DNA of 64,000 nt from Rhizophagus clarus (taxonomy: Eukaryota > Glomeromycota > Glomeromycetes > Glomerales > Glomeraceae). The stretch covers positions 1,054,001 to 1,118,000 of the forward strand of contig BLAL01000218.1 in NCBI GenBank assembly GCA_015698045.1. Reading direction: 5' to 3'. The translations under genes and the position numbers were made by a program. The notes under the pieces were generated by a model, which ran no database searches, was not told where the DNA came from, and saw only the letters and a program-made list of their open reading frames with translations. Below are positions 26,314-44,180 of the stretch, piece by piece (positions within the stretch are counted from its first letter, which is position 1; each line of letters starts with the position of its first letter).

Positions 26314-28736
26314 ATAAGGCGTTTTATTATAAAAATATTTCAAAATGTTATAATTGTTTAATTCTGTGCTTAGATTATTTTATAACTAAAATAAGTGATT
26401 CATTTTATTCAGTGAATTAATTCAATACCTTATTATATGCACGTAGCTAAAATGTCACACGACTAATCATAAGAGCCAAGAATTAAAGATAGAAATCGAT
26501 CTTGGAAGCAAAAAATTTGCCGGAGTATTTATCACCTCTTTGATCGCAAAATGTATTTTGCAAATTCGTATAATGAGTCATTGAACAATAAATAATACTG
26601 ATCTGTATCCTGAATTCAATGTTTATTATTAAAATTCCTATTAAAACTATTTTGATTATTGATTAAAAATATTAGTATATGACATCATTGGACTCCGACA
26701 CAAAATCGAATTTGGTAATGAACGTTCTGTGCAACCAATAGTCAATCAATTCTATTCAGAAAGTTCTTTTGTAGCATTCTCAGAGAAATCTCTGTAGAAT
26801 GTCTTTGTTGTACAAATTTAATGAAGTAATATATTTATACTGATCATGATCTCATTTCTAGACAGAAATTTATTGATTAAAAATTGACTTCAGTATATTT
26901 CTTTTTCTTTTTTTTTTTTTGATTTTATTTGTTTGCTTGTTTCACAACTTGGTCAATATTTATTTTTACGCTGTTCATTCTTATTATTATTACATGGAAA
27001 TGCTCCGTCAAAGATTTGTTATTTTTAAAATCCATACACATATATTATATAGCATAACTTTGAAAGCAATTATTAAGTAGCACATTTATTGTCCTTGACT
27101 TTCCCATTGTACTTGAAGTTAATAATATTTCTTTTATTGTTCTTCAAAATTATAGAATGAAGTTGATACCATTCGTTCCTTGCTAAAAAATTTTATAAGG
27201 ATCATGATGTTTAAAAAAAAGCAGATTTAGTTTACACTTTTTGATAAGTCGAAAGATAGTTTAAACACTGCATTTATAATTAGAAATGATAGACATTCAA
27301 AACATTTTTTAACTTTTTATTTAGTCATGTTTGTATAAGTATATTAGTTCCTGGGCTTGCACCTTTTCAGACTAGGTTCAAATTTCAAGTTCTGATAATT
27401 CCTGGCCTGATAATTAATAATAAATGACTTAAAAATGTCATTTGATAAATTGATTAATCCATCTATAATTTTTTATTTATTAGCATATATATAGTTAATA
27501 TTTAATAGTTATGAGGCATGAAGTGTCGAGTAACTGACCAACGAAGTTTGCTGAGCTTCTTTTAGCAAACTTCACCGACCATATTGCTTATTGCAAATAC
27601 ATATAAAGCACGACAGTGCTGCAGTTACGAGGTCGATCGCGAGTACTGAGTAACTGTTTCATCAGGCTTACATAATTTATATTTATTATACAGTTTAGCA
27701 ACAGGTTATGTTGATATATATCATCAATTAATAAACTGATATTAAATCATTTGCAACACTATGATTTAAAAGAGAAATTTTGCAATAAAAACAGTCGAGA
27801 ATTTTTAAAAAGAAACGATCAACTTAAAGTAAAATTAAACCGGACTAAAAAAAAAAATATAAATAATAACAGTAAGACAAAAAAGTTCGTCATAAAAATT
27901 TGTTCCGCCCAGGATTTTTCTATACTATTTACTAACCTCATACGTAAACATTAATAGAAACACAGCTGTTTATAATATAAATCAAATTTATTAAATAAAC
28001 GTTAAAAATAAAGTATAGTACTACTATTTAAACCATGATAGTATAAACCGTACAAGTTATAATAATAAAAACTCTGAAATTTACATGATACAGTTAAGAA
28101 ATTAATTAAATAGAAAATTATTATTGCAAATATCCATATTGCGATTGTTGCGTATTGTAGGTAGGCCTGCTTGATATTTAGGCCATAATTTTTACATACA
28201 ACGAAAATATAATTTTTTATAACCTTTCTATCTTTACAAACGGGTCTTGCTGATTTACAATCACAGGACTGAAATAAAAATAGGGCTAAGAGTTACAATA
28301 ACATTACTCGTCACATATTATCGTAAAATTTGAATAATCGTAAGTAAATAATTCTTTCTAACTCATTTAATGTGTTATATTTATACTATACTAGTCCTGA
28401 AATCCATCTTCAATATTCCCTCTTTTATATTTAATTTGAAATATTCTAGCGTTAGCCAGTATTTTATCTATTTAGAGCGTATTTTAATGCTAGAACTCAG
28501 AATTCGAATATGGAAGATAGAAATAATTTGTTGCGATAATTCTTACTAAAATGAATAAACAACAACCTATTTATTGCGATTAAATAAAAATTGATTTTTA
28601 AGAAAATAAAGATAAATAACGTTATGCTATAAATACTATGAATATCACTTGAACTGTGCAATGCTATGCCACCATTGTATAACATTATTAACGGTTTTTT
28701 TATTGTTCGTCTTTTGATTTTTGTTGTAGCTTATAA
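26314..28736. other. Intergenic; one perfect hairpin, otherwise nothing recognised
   Basis: No gene found. At 27543-27573 arms GAAGTTTGCT and AGCAAACTTC flank an 11-nt loop, inside a less AT-rich patch (about 27510-27660) that also repeats a GAGTA-ACTG motif. This may be a small mobile element or structured RNA; the evidence is thin. Confidence 0.45.
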
Positions 28737-28739
28737 ACT

Positions 28740-28800
28740 GATTCCTAAGACCCGATTCCTAAAAGCCGATTCCTAAAACTGATTCCTAAAGATTCCTAAG
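28740..28800 (+). repeat. Five-copy GATTCCTAA short tandem repeat
   Basis: GATTCCTAA occurs at 28740, 28754, 28768, 28781 and 28791, spaced 14, 14, 13 and 10 bases apart, with varied linkers. It lies about 120 bp before an exon-like open frame. Confidence 0.85.
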
Positions 28801-28918
28801 GTTCGTACCAACTTCTACTAAGTAAAAGGTAATAATTTTTTATTTTATATTATTATTTTTAACTATTTCTTTTGTTTCTAACTAACTTTTTGCTCATTAT
28901 CTAATTTTTTTTTTTTAG

Positions 28919-29130
28919 ATCTTTCGTTCTTAGGTAAAGGACTTGGGAAATTTGGTGATTCATCAAAGATACTTACATTAATATTTAGATACTATTTAGG
29001 TAGAAGTATTTTTAAAGTTCTAAAGACTCTAAAAAAAAAGTTAGGAATACAGCAATTAATAAATAAAGAAATGTTTAAAAAACTTTTACCTGGCATATGT
29101 TTTAAATTAAAGTGGCTTAAAAATAAATAA
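28919..29130 (+). other. Exon-like open frame, unknown gene
   Basis: Follows a T-rich AG acceptor (28917-28918) and reads 69 codons to a TAA: LSFLGKGLGKFGDSSKILT ... LPGICFKLKWLKNK. It has no ATG at its start, so it would be a last exon. The upstream sequence through the GATTCCTAA repeat has stops in all frames I followed, so the first exon is missing or destroyed. Lysine-rich; no family recognised. Confidence 0.35.
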
Positions 29131-29324
29131 ATTAAAAGATAGTTTCAAAACCAAACTTTATTGCATTTTTTATAATGTAAATAAACAGTATTTTGTTATT
29201 TTCTATTGTTTTCGGTTGTTTGATCGACAAATTACCTGATCACAGTAATTCGATAATTAAGATTAGGCAAATAAATAAATGACTATTAAGAGTTGTTCAA
29301 ACGGATAATTCTAATTATTTATAG

Positions 29325-29405
29325 TTAGATATTCAACCGAATGAGAATGGTTATAAGGTATATTCAAGAAGAAATACTGGAAGGTGATAAACTGATAATA
29401 AATAT
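29325..29405 (+). pseudogene. Small USP7-type fragment
   Basis: Resembles exon 8 of the USP7-type genes (compare 38949-39040): TTAGATATTCAAC, then GAATGGTTATAAG and TATATTCAAGA, with GGAAGGTGATAA at the end. About 20 bases are missing and there are stops. It lies some 8 kb from the USP7 array, just downstream of kinase copy 3, so array material has been scattered. Confidence 0.7.
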
Positions 29406-29617
29406 TAAGCAAAAGGTTTCAGTATGATTCAACTGTGCCACAATCAGAATAAATCCATTTGATTCGTTTTAATTTTTTTTTTTTTTAAAAAAAAAAAAAA
29501 ACAAAAAAATAGAATAATACTGAAAGCATTTGAATTATATCAAAAAATAGCAAATTTATGACATAGTCACGCTAATATGCTCATATATCTGTACAGAAAT
29601 AGAGGGAATATTGATAA

Positions 29618-31369
29618 TTATATTCCAAAAGAATTAATATCTTAATTGAAATATAATCCACTTAATATATTAGGATTCGTATTAATTACCGTTATTGTTA
29701 AATTTATTAGAATTCTGACAATCATCAATATCAAACTCGAGTTCTTTTGTTAAATAATCTAAGAAAAAAAAAATAAATAAATTTTGTTTATTCATATAAG
29801 ATGCAAATTTGTATGTACTTACCATCGTTCTCATTCTCACAGTATTTAAGCTTCTTAACGATTTTATCTAAAATGATCTTGTTATGAGTAAACTTGTTAT
29901 ATTATAATAGATTAATTGAAAAAACACTTAATTTTTATAATACCTTTATTATTATTCTCAATCAAATTATTATTAAACTTTCTTTTGTCTTAAAATAATT
30001 AATAAATGTATTAATATATTTAAATTAAACTGTTAGAGGACGAAAGATATAAAATTATTTTTATACCAATTCCTGAGGCAATACTTAGACATTTTAATCT
30101 TAAACTTTTTGTAAAATTTGCAGATTTTATCATTGCACTTAAAGGTCTACTTTTATAGATAGCACCTGGATTATTTATTGCTATCGGGCCAATATCCGGT
30201 GAATATATGATTTTAGTTGGATTTCTTCTTTCATTTAAATAATTTAATTTACTAGAAAAACCAACAAATTCATTCTGAACATCACTAGCATTTGGTCTTT
30301 CATTTGGATCTGTATGCCAACATTTTTGCATTAATTCAATATAACCTTCAGGTGCATTTGTAACAATTGAAGGACGAAGTCCATCACATATTTCAATAAT
30401 AAGATCTGTATCATGACTTTTATCCCAAAATGGTCTTCTGCCTGTCATTAATTCCCACATAATCATACCAAAACTATATATATCTGATGCTTTGGTATAT
30501 TTTTGCCCTTGAAAAACTTCTGGAGCAATATAAGGAATGATTCCATAAACCTCTTTATCATCATCTGATGATTGAATTGCAGATTTACTTATTCCAAAAT
30601 CACCTGTTATTGCAGATGCCTCAAACCTATACTTTGACTCCAGATTAAAAATATTTCCACTATGATAATCTTGATGGATAATATTTGCATTATGTAGATC
30701 GCTAAGCCCATAAATCATGTCTTGCAACTTCTCTAACTTAATTCTCCAGCTAATTTTAAAAAAATTATTTGAAATATAGTGTGCTAGATCTCCTGATTGA
30801 TAATAATTTGTAATTATTATAAAATTTTGGGTAATTGGATTTTGAGTGATTCCGTAATATTCATTAATATAAAATAAACTCTTTTTTAAGATAAAATTAT
30901 AAAAAATTTTAAGCTAAAATAAAGTTTATTAGTAATTAAGCCACTTATTCAGTATTTGTAAATAGTGTATGAGATACTGTACCTCATTTAATTCTTTAGA
31001 ATCAATGTTTTTAGAATTATTAAGTTCCTTAAGAGCAACCGTCATTTTACCGAGGTGTTCAAACCCTTTTTTTTCATTATTCCATTTAGTAGATAATGGA
31101 CCATCAATCCAGGTAGCTTTATAAATTTTACTGAATCCTCCTTCAGCAACAAATTCTATATCCTCAAATCTATCGTAAGGAACAAATTCTAATTTCGCTT
31201 TTGCGTGACAATTACTTAGTGTACTCTTTATAAACTCATCAATAACATTATTTCCACTTCGATTGGCTGTTTTTGCCTTATAGCATAGATGACAAATCTG
31301 ATGAATTTCGTTCACAAGTTTTCTTTTTTTCTTACATTCGTTACATTTTTTAACTTTTGATTTAAGCAT
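29618..31369 (-). CDS. Protein kinase (tyrosine-kinase-like), copy 3, intact kinase core
   Basis: Exon 1 ends at 30983; exon 2 is 30913-30067; small tail exons follow (DKRKFNNN..., DKIVKKLKYCENEND, DYLTKELEFDIDD). The end is either at 29618 through a weak last exon or at a stop near 29690. Seen: Cys4 motif (CNECKKKRKL ... CHLC), AEGGFSKIYKATW, VALKE, HQDYHSGNIF, TGDFGISKS, APEVFQGQKYTKASDIYSFG and RPFWDKSHDTD. All kinase landmarks are present and in frame. The frame upstream of Met 31369 stays open only to the transposon at 31404, so the repeat-rich N-terminus found in the two paralogs is gone. Whether a new promoter and start at 31369 are used is unknown. Kinase activity is plausible from the motifs; the substrate is unknown. 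Confidence 0.8.
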
Positions 31370-31403
31370 ATTTCGTGTTAGATCACTTAAAGATTTGCTG
31401 TTT

Positions 31404-31984
31404 CCCTATAAAAAATAAGTGTCCGGAAAATGTCCGGAAAAATTGTCTAAATAATTGTCCGGAAATTCTGGACACTGTGTGTCCGGAAACTGTTCCGAAA
31501 ACACTGCATTTTCGGGATATTAGGAATTTGTCCTGAAATTGTCCAGAAATGTATTTTCGTAAAATTTTGCCACAAAAGATGATCAATGGATAGATGATCA
31601 TTATTCCTTAACCCAAATTTTTATATCATAGATATATAGTATTTTTGCCTGCTCTGCAATTTTAATTAGTACGACAGAAAAGATTTTGAATGTCAGTTTT
31701 GTGATTTTTGCATTTTTTTACAAAATTAATTTATCCTTTTTTGGAAATAGTATCCAGAATTTGTCCTGAACTTTTTCATGTCCGGAATTTGTCTATCTGG
31801 TTTTTTTACTATGTCCAGAATTTGTCCAGGTTTAACTGTCCAGAATTTGTCCAAAATTTTATACCGAACAAATACTGGACGAATTCTGGACAAAGTTAGG
31901 ACATGTCAAAATTTTAAGTATCAGAAGTGTGTCAGACATGTACCAAAAAAGTGGACATTTTCCGGACATTTATTTTTTATAGGG
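31404..31984 (-). mobile_element. Non-autonomous TIR transposon, copy A (581 bp)
   Basis: Begins CCCTATAAAAAATAAGTGTC and ends with the inverted form ...TTATTTTTTATAGGG. A 3-bp target duplication TTT (31401-31403, 31985-31987) flanks it. The subterminal zones repeat TGTCCGGA and TTTGTCCAGAA many times on both sides. No transposase. It is nearly the reverse complement of the 40484-41133 copy, so strand is given relative to that one. Three-base duplications with subterminal repeats recall CACTA/CMC elements, but the end sequence does not; class left open. Confidence 0.9.
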
Positions 31985-31987
31985 TTT

Positions 31988-33662
31988 AAGAATTAATTTA
32001 AAGTTATGGACAAATTAATAATAGATTTATATTAGATAGTTTCGCACTATCCATTTAAAGAACTGATCGACTCTTTACCCCCTTTTGTTATTGTAGTGTA
32101 AAAAACAGATGCTAAAATTTTCCTATTTGGTAGTCTGTTGTGCTATTCAATTTGGTGATACAGTTTTTTTTTTAGAATAATGTAACCCATAAAGTCCCAG
32201 CCGAATGATCATCAAAACACTTGCCAGGTATACTCTTTTTTGGTTATGATCTACTAAGATTTAGGAGTAGGAATAATGAATCCAAATCTTGAATCTAAGA
32301 TAGAGTATTTCACCCACCCCCCTCCTGATGGAAAGATATTTAAAAAAAAAAAATTTTTTTCGTTACATGTTTACAAGATACAAAAAAAAAAAAATAAACA
32401 AACAAACATTGAATTTCAAATGATCTTCCTTATATAGATTTATTCTATATTTCATAATAATCTTTTTTCCGCACTAAATAAATTAAGTAAATAAACCTAT
32501 TATCAAAAAAAAAAAAATTTAAAAAAAATTCCTTTATACGTTATAGTATACATCAAATGATCACCCTTATAAGGATATATTCGTCAAACATTTCGTAATA
32601 ATCTTAGTAAATATGTAAACAAACTCTGTTATCAAAAAATAAAAAGAAAAATATGAAATATTTCATTTTTTTTTTTAATTTGAATAAAAAAAATTAAAAT
32701 TCAAAGAAAATTCAACTTTGTTAAAATAAAACAAGCTAATAAAAACTTGCATTAAAATTTCTTAATTAAATTAATTAATTAATTTTTTTTTCTAAATTCG
32801 ATTGCATGCATAAAAAAGTAGTTTTGCCATCTAAACACTCGTATAAAATGAAATTTTTCTCAAAAAAAAAAAAAAAAAAGATCAAACTGATTATGATCAC
32901 ATATTTAAAAGATCGGATCCCCCTGAAAAAATTTTTAAAAAGAATCAACATAATCTTTTCAGTCAAAAAAAATATACTTTTTTTTTATTATACAAAAAAA
33001 TAAATATAAAATAATTCTAATGCCAGCAAAATCAAGCATTATTATAAGTTACTTTTACATTTAACTCAAAGAATACAGAATCAAAGAAATAGACTGAATA
33101 ACAAAGATTCATCAAAAATCATCTATTTAAAAATTAAATTTGTCCCACTAGACAAAGAAATCAAAACCCATATCAAAGAATTTGAAAATTCTCAAGTAAA
33201 TTTATTAGTTGCAACAGTTGGTATATGGCACATCTTTAATTTATTTTTGAAAAAAATTATATTTCTAAAATAAAAAAACTTATATTAAAATACTAATTTA
33301 CAAAACACATGACTAAACTACCTAATACTCCTAATAAGTCCACTGATTTACCATACCAAGAGGATCTACACCACGTTCAAAAAGAGGTTGTGTTGCATTA
33401 CAAAAAAACCCACTCCCTAATATGAACCAAAATGAACATCTAGCAAAACTACTGATGACTAATCATCTTCTTTTAAAGGAGTATTCCTTCATTACTTTTC
33501 TTTATAAATCTTTTAAATTTTTCTCATATATTTTATTATTTTCTTAACTTTTCATTAACTTTTTATACTTTTTTTATCTTATACTTTTATTACATATAAA
33601 GCTACACCATGTCAATTTTTTTTTTTTATAAAACAAATAATAAATAAAAATTATTACAAACT
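31988..33662. other. Intergenic with coding-like fragments
   Basis: Very AT-rich, with many A/T homopolymers (32340-32990). About 33129-33270 reads LKIKFVPLDKEIKTHIKEFE ... LLVATVGIW, which is protein-like but unrecognised. It may belong with the helicase scrap just downstream. Confidence 0.4.
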
Positions 33663-33842
33663 CATTATTTCGAAATTAATGGAAACAACTACAAGACTCA
33701 AGGACTAACTTTACCTAAGGTCACTCTCACTCTAGATGGAAACATATTCTCAACTGGTCAAGCTTACGTCACACTTAGTAAATGCCCTAATGTAGGCATA
33801 TCTCATCTTGATAGTCCGCTTTCATGGCCAATCTTAATGTAA
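33663..33842 (+). pseudogene. PIF1-like DNA helicase C-terminal remnant
   Basis: The frame reads TQGLTLPKVTLTLDGNIF, then STGQAYVTLSKCPNVGISHLD, to a TAA at 33840-33842. QGLTL and GQAYVxLS are the final conserved helicase motifs of PIF1/Helitron-type helicases. Everything upstream is lost or scrambled. Such helicases occur in Helitrons and as multicopy host genes in this lineage; the fragment cannot tell which. Confidence 0.75.
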
Positions 33843-34459
33843 TACTTGAAATTATCCCTAAGTCACATACTATATATATATATATTTCAACCTTATAGTA
33901 TATAATTTAATATTAAACACGTATTAAAAAGTAATTTTTTTTGAATAAAAAGAAATTACTTTATGATCAAGACTATATATAAATAAATTCTATTGTCACT
34001 ATTTTTTGTTCGTAATTGATTGATAAACTAAAATTAAGTTGAAATAACATATAAACAACTCTACCTTTTAATTTTAGATACACTTTGAATAAGTACTGTA
34101 TATAGTGCAATTGAATTATCAGTGATAAATCTTATTTTTGTAAATAGATTAATTCAAATCGCAGTAACTAAAATACTTCCAAATTTTTGCGTTGCATAAG
34201 ATCTACGGGGTACGGAAAGGAAATTTGCATATATAATTTTCGATCAGCAAAAAAATAATCTTTTGTTGAATGTTTCAATAGCGAATTCAAAATGGGATTC
34301 AATAGTGACATTCCTAAAATTGATTCATAATAGAAGGTTAGGTTCTATTGTTGTATATACAAAGAAAATTTCCGCACTGAGAATATTAATTTATTTAATT
34401 ACTAACTAGTACAGTAGTACTTACGTTTTCGCTACACTTTCGTAAAGTTTTGTATATAA

Positions 34460-36191
34460 GGCCACACAAATTCGATTTTTCGGTTCTCGTCACCCGGCCG
34501 GGTCACTTTGTCAAATTTCAGTAAAAAAAGTTTATATATAAAAAGTTTATCACGTGACTATGAAGTGAATTTTGATTGGTTCATTAAAGCTTTATTATAT
34601 CTGTATAATTCGTTTACAACTAACTAATTTCATCATTTCTTTGTTTACTAGATTTTACAAATTTCTTTTCTTTTCTTTTTCTTTTTTTATTTTTAACCAA
34701 TGTGTTGCAGTCTTCACAATATGGAAAATATTCACCATAATTTGTATGTTCTTCACATTCTACACCACAATTAAAACAAAGTGCCTCTTTAAATAATCCA
34801 CTTGAATAATATGAAATTTCAATCAGGCTATTGCATGTTAGAGTATAACAATAGAGAATAATTTTTTCATAGAATCATTTATGTCATTAGAATCTTGTAT
34901 TTTGTGCCAGCTAAGCTATAAAAAGTATCACCACATGTATATTAAATTTCATCTAAAAATTGTGCAAGTTCTTCCTTATCTTGTGAAGATAATTTTGATT
35001 TTGAATAAAGTACACGCCATTTGTCACATTCTCCACATTGAATTAGAGTTCCAACATTTTTACAGTTCTGTGCACTAGATTTAAAGCCCATATCATTATT
35101 TGACTTCTTTGTCTCACTTAAAGAAGGTCTATATTCTTCTGTCCACTTCATCAACTACAGGAAATAGTGAATTTTTTAGTTCTTTACTTCGAATTTGCTG
35201 ATAGTCCAAATATTCTGAATATTTAGCCAGGATTTCACCAAATTTAGTTAGTGATTCTCTTAGCCAGTTAAATCTACTTTGTAACATCCAACTTAATTCA
35301 ACATAATTAAGTATTTTTTTGCTATGCTGAGTTAATTCTTCGGAATTAAACTTCGGTTATAATTCTCTGGAAATGATCTCCCAAAAAATTCATCAAAAAT
35401 AACAGGAATCTTAAACTTTTGATCTAAAGTTTTTACAGAACAGAACAACTATCAACATACCATAGTGCACTTGCCAAATCAGTTACAAATTGTTTTCCAA
35501 TATGTCGTGCAGCATCCTTCCCTTTCCATCCACCTCCATGATTTTTAATCCAATTAGATAAATCTATTCGCAACTTTTCCAGTGCATTTTTTGGGAGATC
35601 ATTAAATCCTGGAACACATATATCATTCGAACTAGCCCTTATAATATCAAAAGCATTAATAATATTAACGGCAGGAATTCTATGAGATTCTATTATTTCT
35701 TGTGAAATAAGATAAAAATGTCATAAATTCCATATTGACATGCAGCTTCCCGGGCAATGCATTCTGCTGAAATCTTCTCTCTGACTAACGTTTTTGATGG
35801 ACTAAATTTCACTTCAAAATTTGAATTACACCATTCAGATGACAAATATAAAATTGATATATCTCTGAAAAAAACTTTTATTTTAGTTTCCCTGCCAATA
35901 GGTAGATCTTCCCAGTCCTTCAAAATTTCAGACTTGTAACTTATTTTTACATGTATGATAGGCATTTGGCAGAGTAAAATCAAGAAAAAAAAAATTCTCG
36001 ATTATTTTAAACGTGATTATCATATGTGATTATCGTATAAGTTACTCCTTAAAGGTTGACCAATCAGAAGCCGTAAAATTTATATATAAACTTTTTTTAT
36101 TAATAAAAAAAAATTATTAATAAACTCCGGGTCCCCGGGTCAATTTTAAGTTTCGATGTTACGTGAACCGAAAAATCGAATTTGTGTGGCC
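34460..36191 (-). mobile_element. TIR transposon, 1.73 kb, with decayed ORF
   Basis: Terminal inverted repeats start GGCCACACAAATTCGATTTT; the first 27 bases are identical and weaker similarity (AAAAAAAGTTTATATATAAA, TGATTGGT) runs to about 130 bp. A TAA is duplicated at both ends (34457-34459, 36192-36194), as in PIF/Harbinger elements. GC-rich patches ACCCGGCCGGGT and CCGGGTCCCCGGGT sit just inside the ends. No Harbinger transposase is visible. The interior carries a broken minus-strand frame (separate entry). Confidence 0.85.
34670..35983 (-). pseudogene. Decayed ORF inside the 34460-36191 element, Cys-rich C-terminus
   Basis: Minus-strand reading: ATG at 35983 gives MILLCQMPIIHVKISYKSE ... 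CIAREAACQYGIYD. A one-base shift near 35705 leads into EIIESHRIPAVNIINAFDI ... KNHGGGWKGKDAARHIGKQF ... ALWYVDS. Further shifts lead to IQCGECDKWRVLYSKSKLS and then ALCFNCGVECEEH ... YCEDCNTL. The paired CxxC motifs suggest a zinc-binding C-terminus. I do not recognise the family. The ORF may be transposon-encoded or a captured host gene, and is clearly broken. Confidence 0.6.
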
Positions 36192-36310
36192 TAATTGATA
36201 AAATATAGAGTAGAAAATGATGTAGTGCAATCATCTGATTTTATTTTTTATTATTTGTTCATAAAGTGAACTACAATGATATTATTCATGATATTATTGT
36301 ACTGTATATA

Positions 36311-36752
36311 AGGACCGGGAAATCTTATAATAGAGGTCACCGTAGCACCCGGCACACTAGTAAAGTTGATTAAATTTTTGATATATTCAATTTTTAATGA
36401 AGCCAAAATGTGTGGACTAACAATATCTGCTTAAGGTTAGAGTTAAATTTGCCATTTATACACTCAATTTAAATTTTTATATATTCTGTGTAACACAAAA
36501 GGATGGTTCGCATAATTAATAAATTTTTTTAAAAGTGGTTCGCATTATTATAAAAATTTTTTCGGAAAATTTAATGATCTCGGTTAATATTAATTTTACA
36601 AGAATAATTTATGGTTCATTATATTCTTCAGACATTCCTGTGTAGGATTGTTAGACTTTTAAGTCAATTACTTATGCAAAATATTTTTAATTTGGGTAAA
36701 CTCACCAATTTACTATTGTCCGGTGACCTCTATTATTAGTTTTCCCAGTCCT
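36311..36752. mobile_element. Small hAT-like MITE (442 bp)
   Basis: The left end AGGACCGGGAAATCTTATAA and the right end, inverted (AGGACTGGGAAAACTAATAA), match over about 32 bases, both continuing into TAGAGGTCACCG. An apparent 8-bp duplication TGTATATA (36303-36310, 36753-36760) points to the hAT class. The flank is TA-rich, so the duplication could be fortuitous. No coding capacity. It lies just upstream of the USP7 copy 1 promoter. Confidence 0.75.
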
Positions 36753-36824
36753 TGTATATATATATATACACCATTCTAAAATATAGTGATGTGATTAATG
36801 TTTTAAATTCTTGTATTACCCGTC

Positions 36825-37184
36825 TCAGAACAGAATAAAGGTATGCCGATCATTTCAAGTTTGTTATCTTGTTTATAAAAGGGCTGAAAATTTTCTCGTA
36901 ACAATAACATTATCTGTTTATACATTAAATTTCGTAGTGTATGACTGTATGTTAGAATATAGTGCAGTTTAATAAGGTGCTTGATATTCTTAACTGTATG
37001 ATATATATATATACGCATATACATATACATATATATATATATTTTGGAAATTTTCGACAAGGCGGTAGATTTTCTTGGTTAAATAGTAAATACTATAACG
37101 ATAAGCATGATTTATGTATAACGAAAAGCATTAAAAATAGGTACGACGATTTTACTGACCTACCGTTATCGTAAGAATAATAAT
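36825..37184 (+). promoter_or_regulatory. USP7 copy 1 upstream region, shared with copy 2
   Basis: Similar to 49585-49943 upstream of copy 2: both have GCCGATCATTTC, TTAGAATATAGTGCAGTTTA followed by ATAAGGTGCTTG, and ACGGTAGATTTTCTTGG or a close variant. This shows the duplication carried the promoter. A (TA)n stretch at about 36997-37041 is specific to copy 1. No defined factor site is identifiable. Confidence 0.6.

Positions 37185-44180
<6,996 letters not shown>

Noticed and set aside
27350..27420. tRNA-like box with GGTTCAAATTTC
   Set aside because: I could not fold an acceptor stem or find a proper A box; also rejected for a GTTCGAATTTC at about 3707.
31778..31996. Open frame in the transposon, with a near-identical one at 40478-40744
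   Set aside because: It is conserved only because the element is repeated; it spans the TIR and looks like TGTCCGG repeats read in frame, not a protein.
31985..32020. Sequence resembling the kinase leader and start (ATGGACAAATTA) in plus orientation, suggesting an inversion at the transposon
   Set aside because: The match is short and AT-rich. The minus strand offers another possible start (MDSAKLSN), and the TTT duplication implies simple insertion.
32775..33003. Lys/Phe-rich open frames on both strands
   Set aside because: Homopolymer A/T tracts with no splice context or family resemblance.
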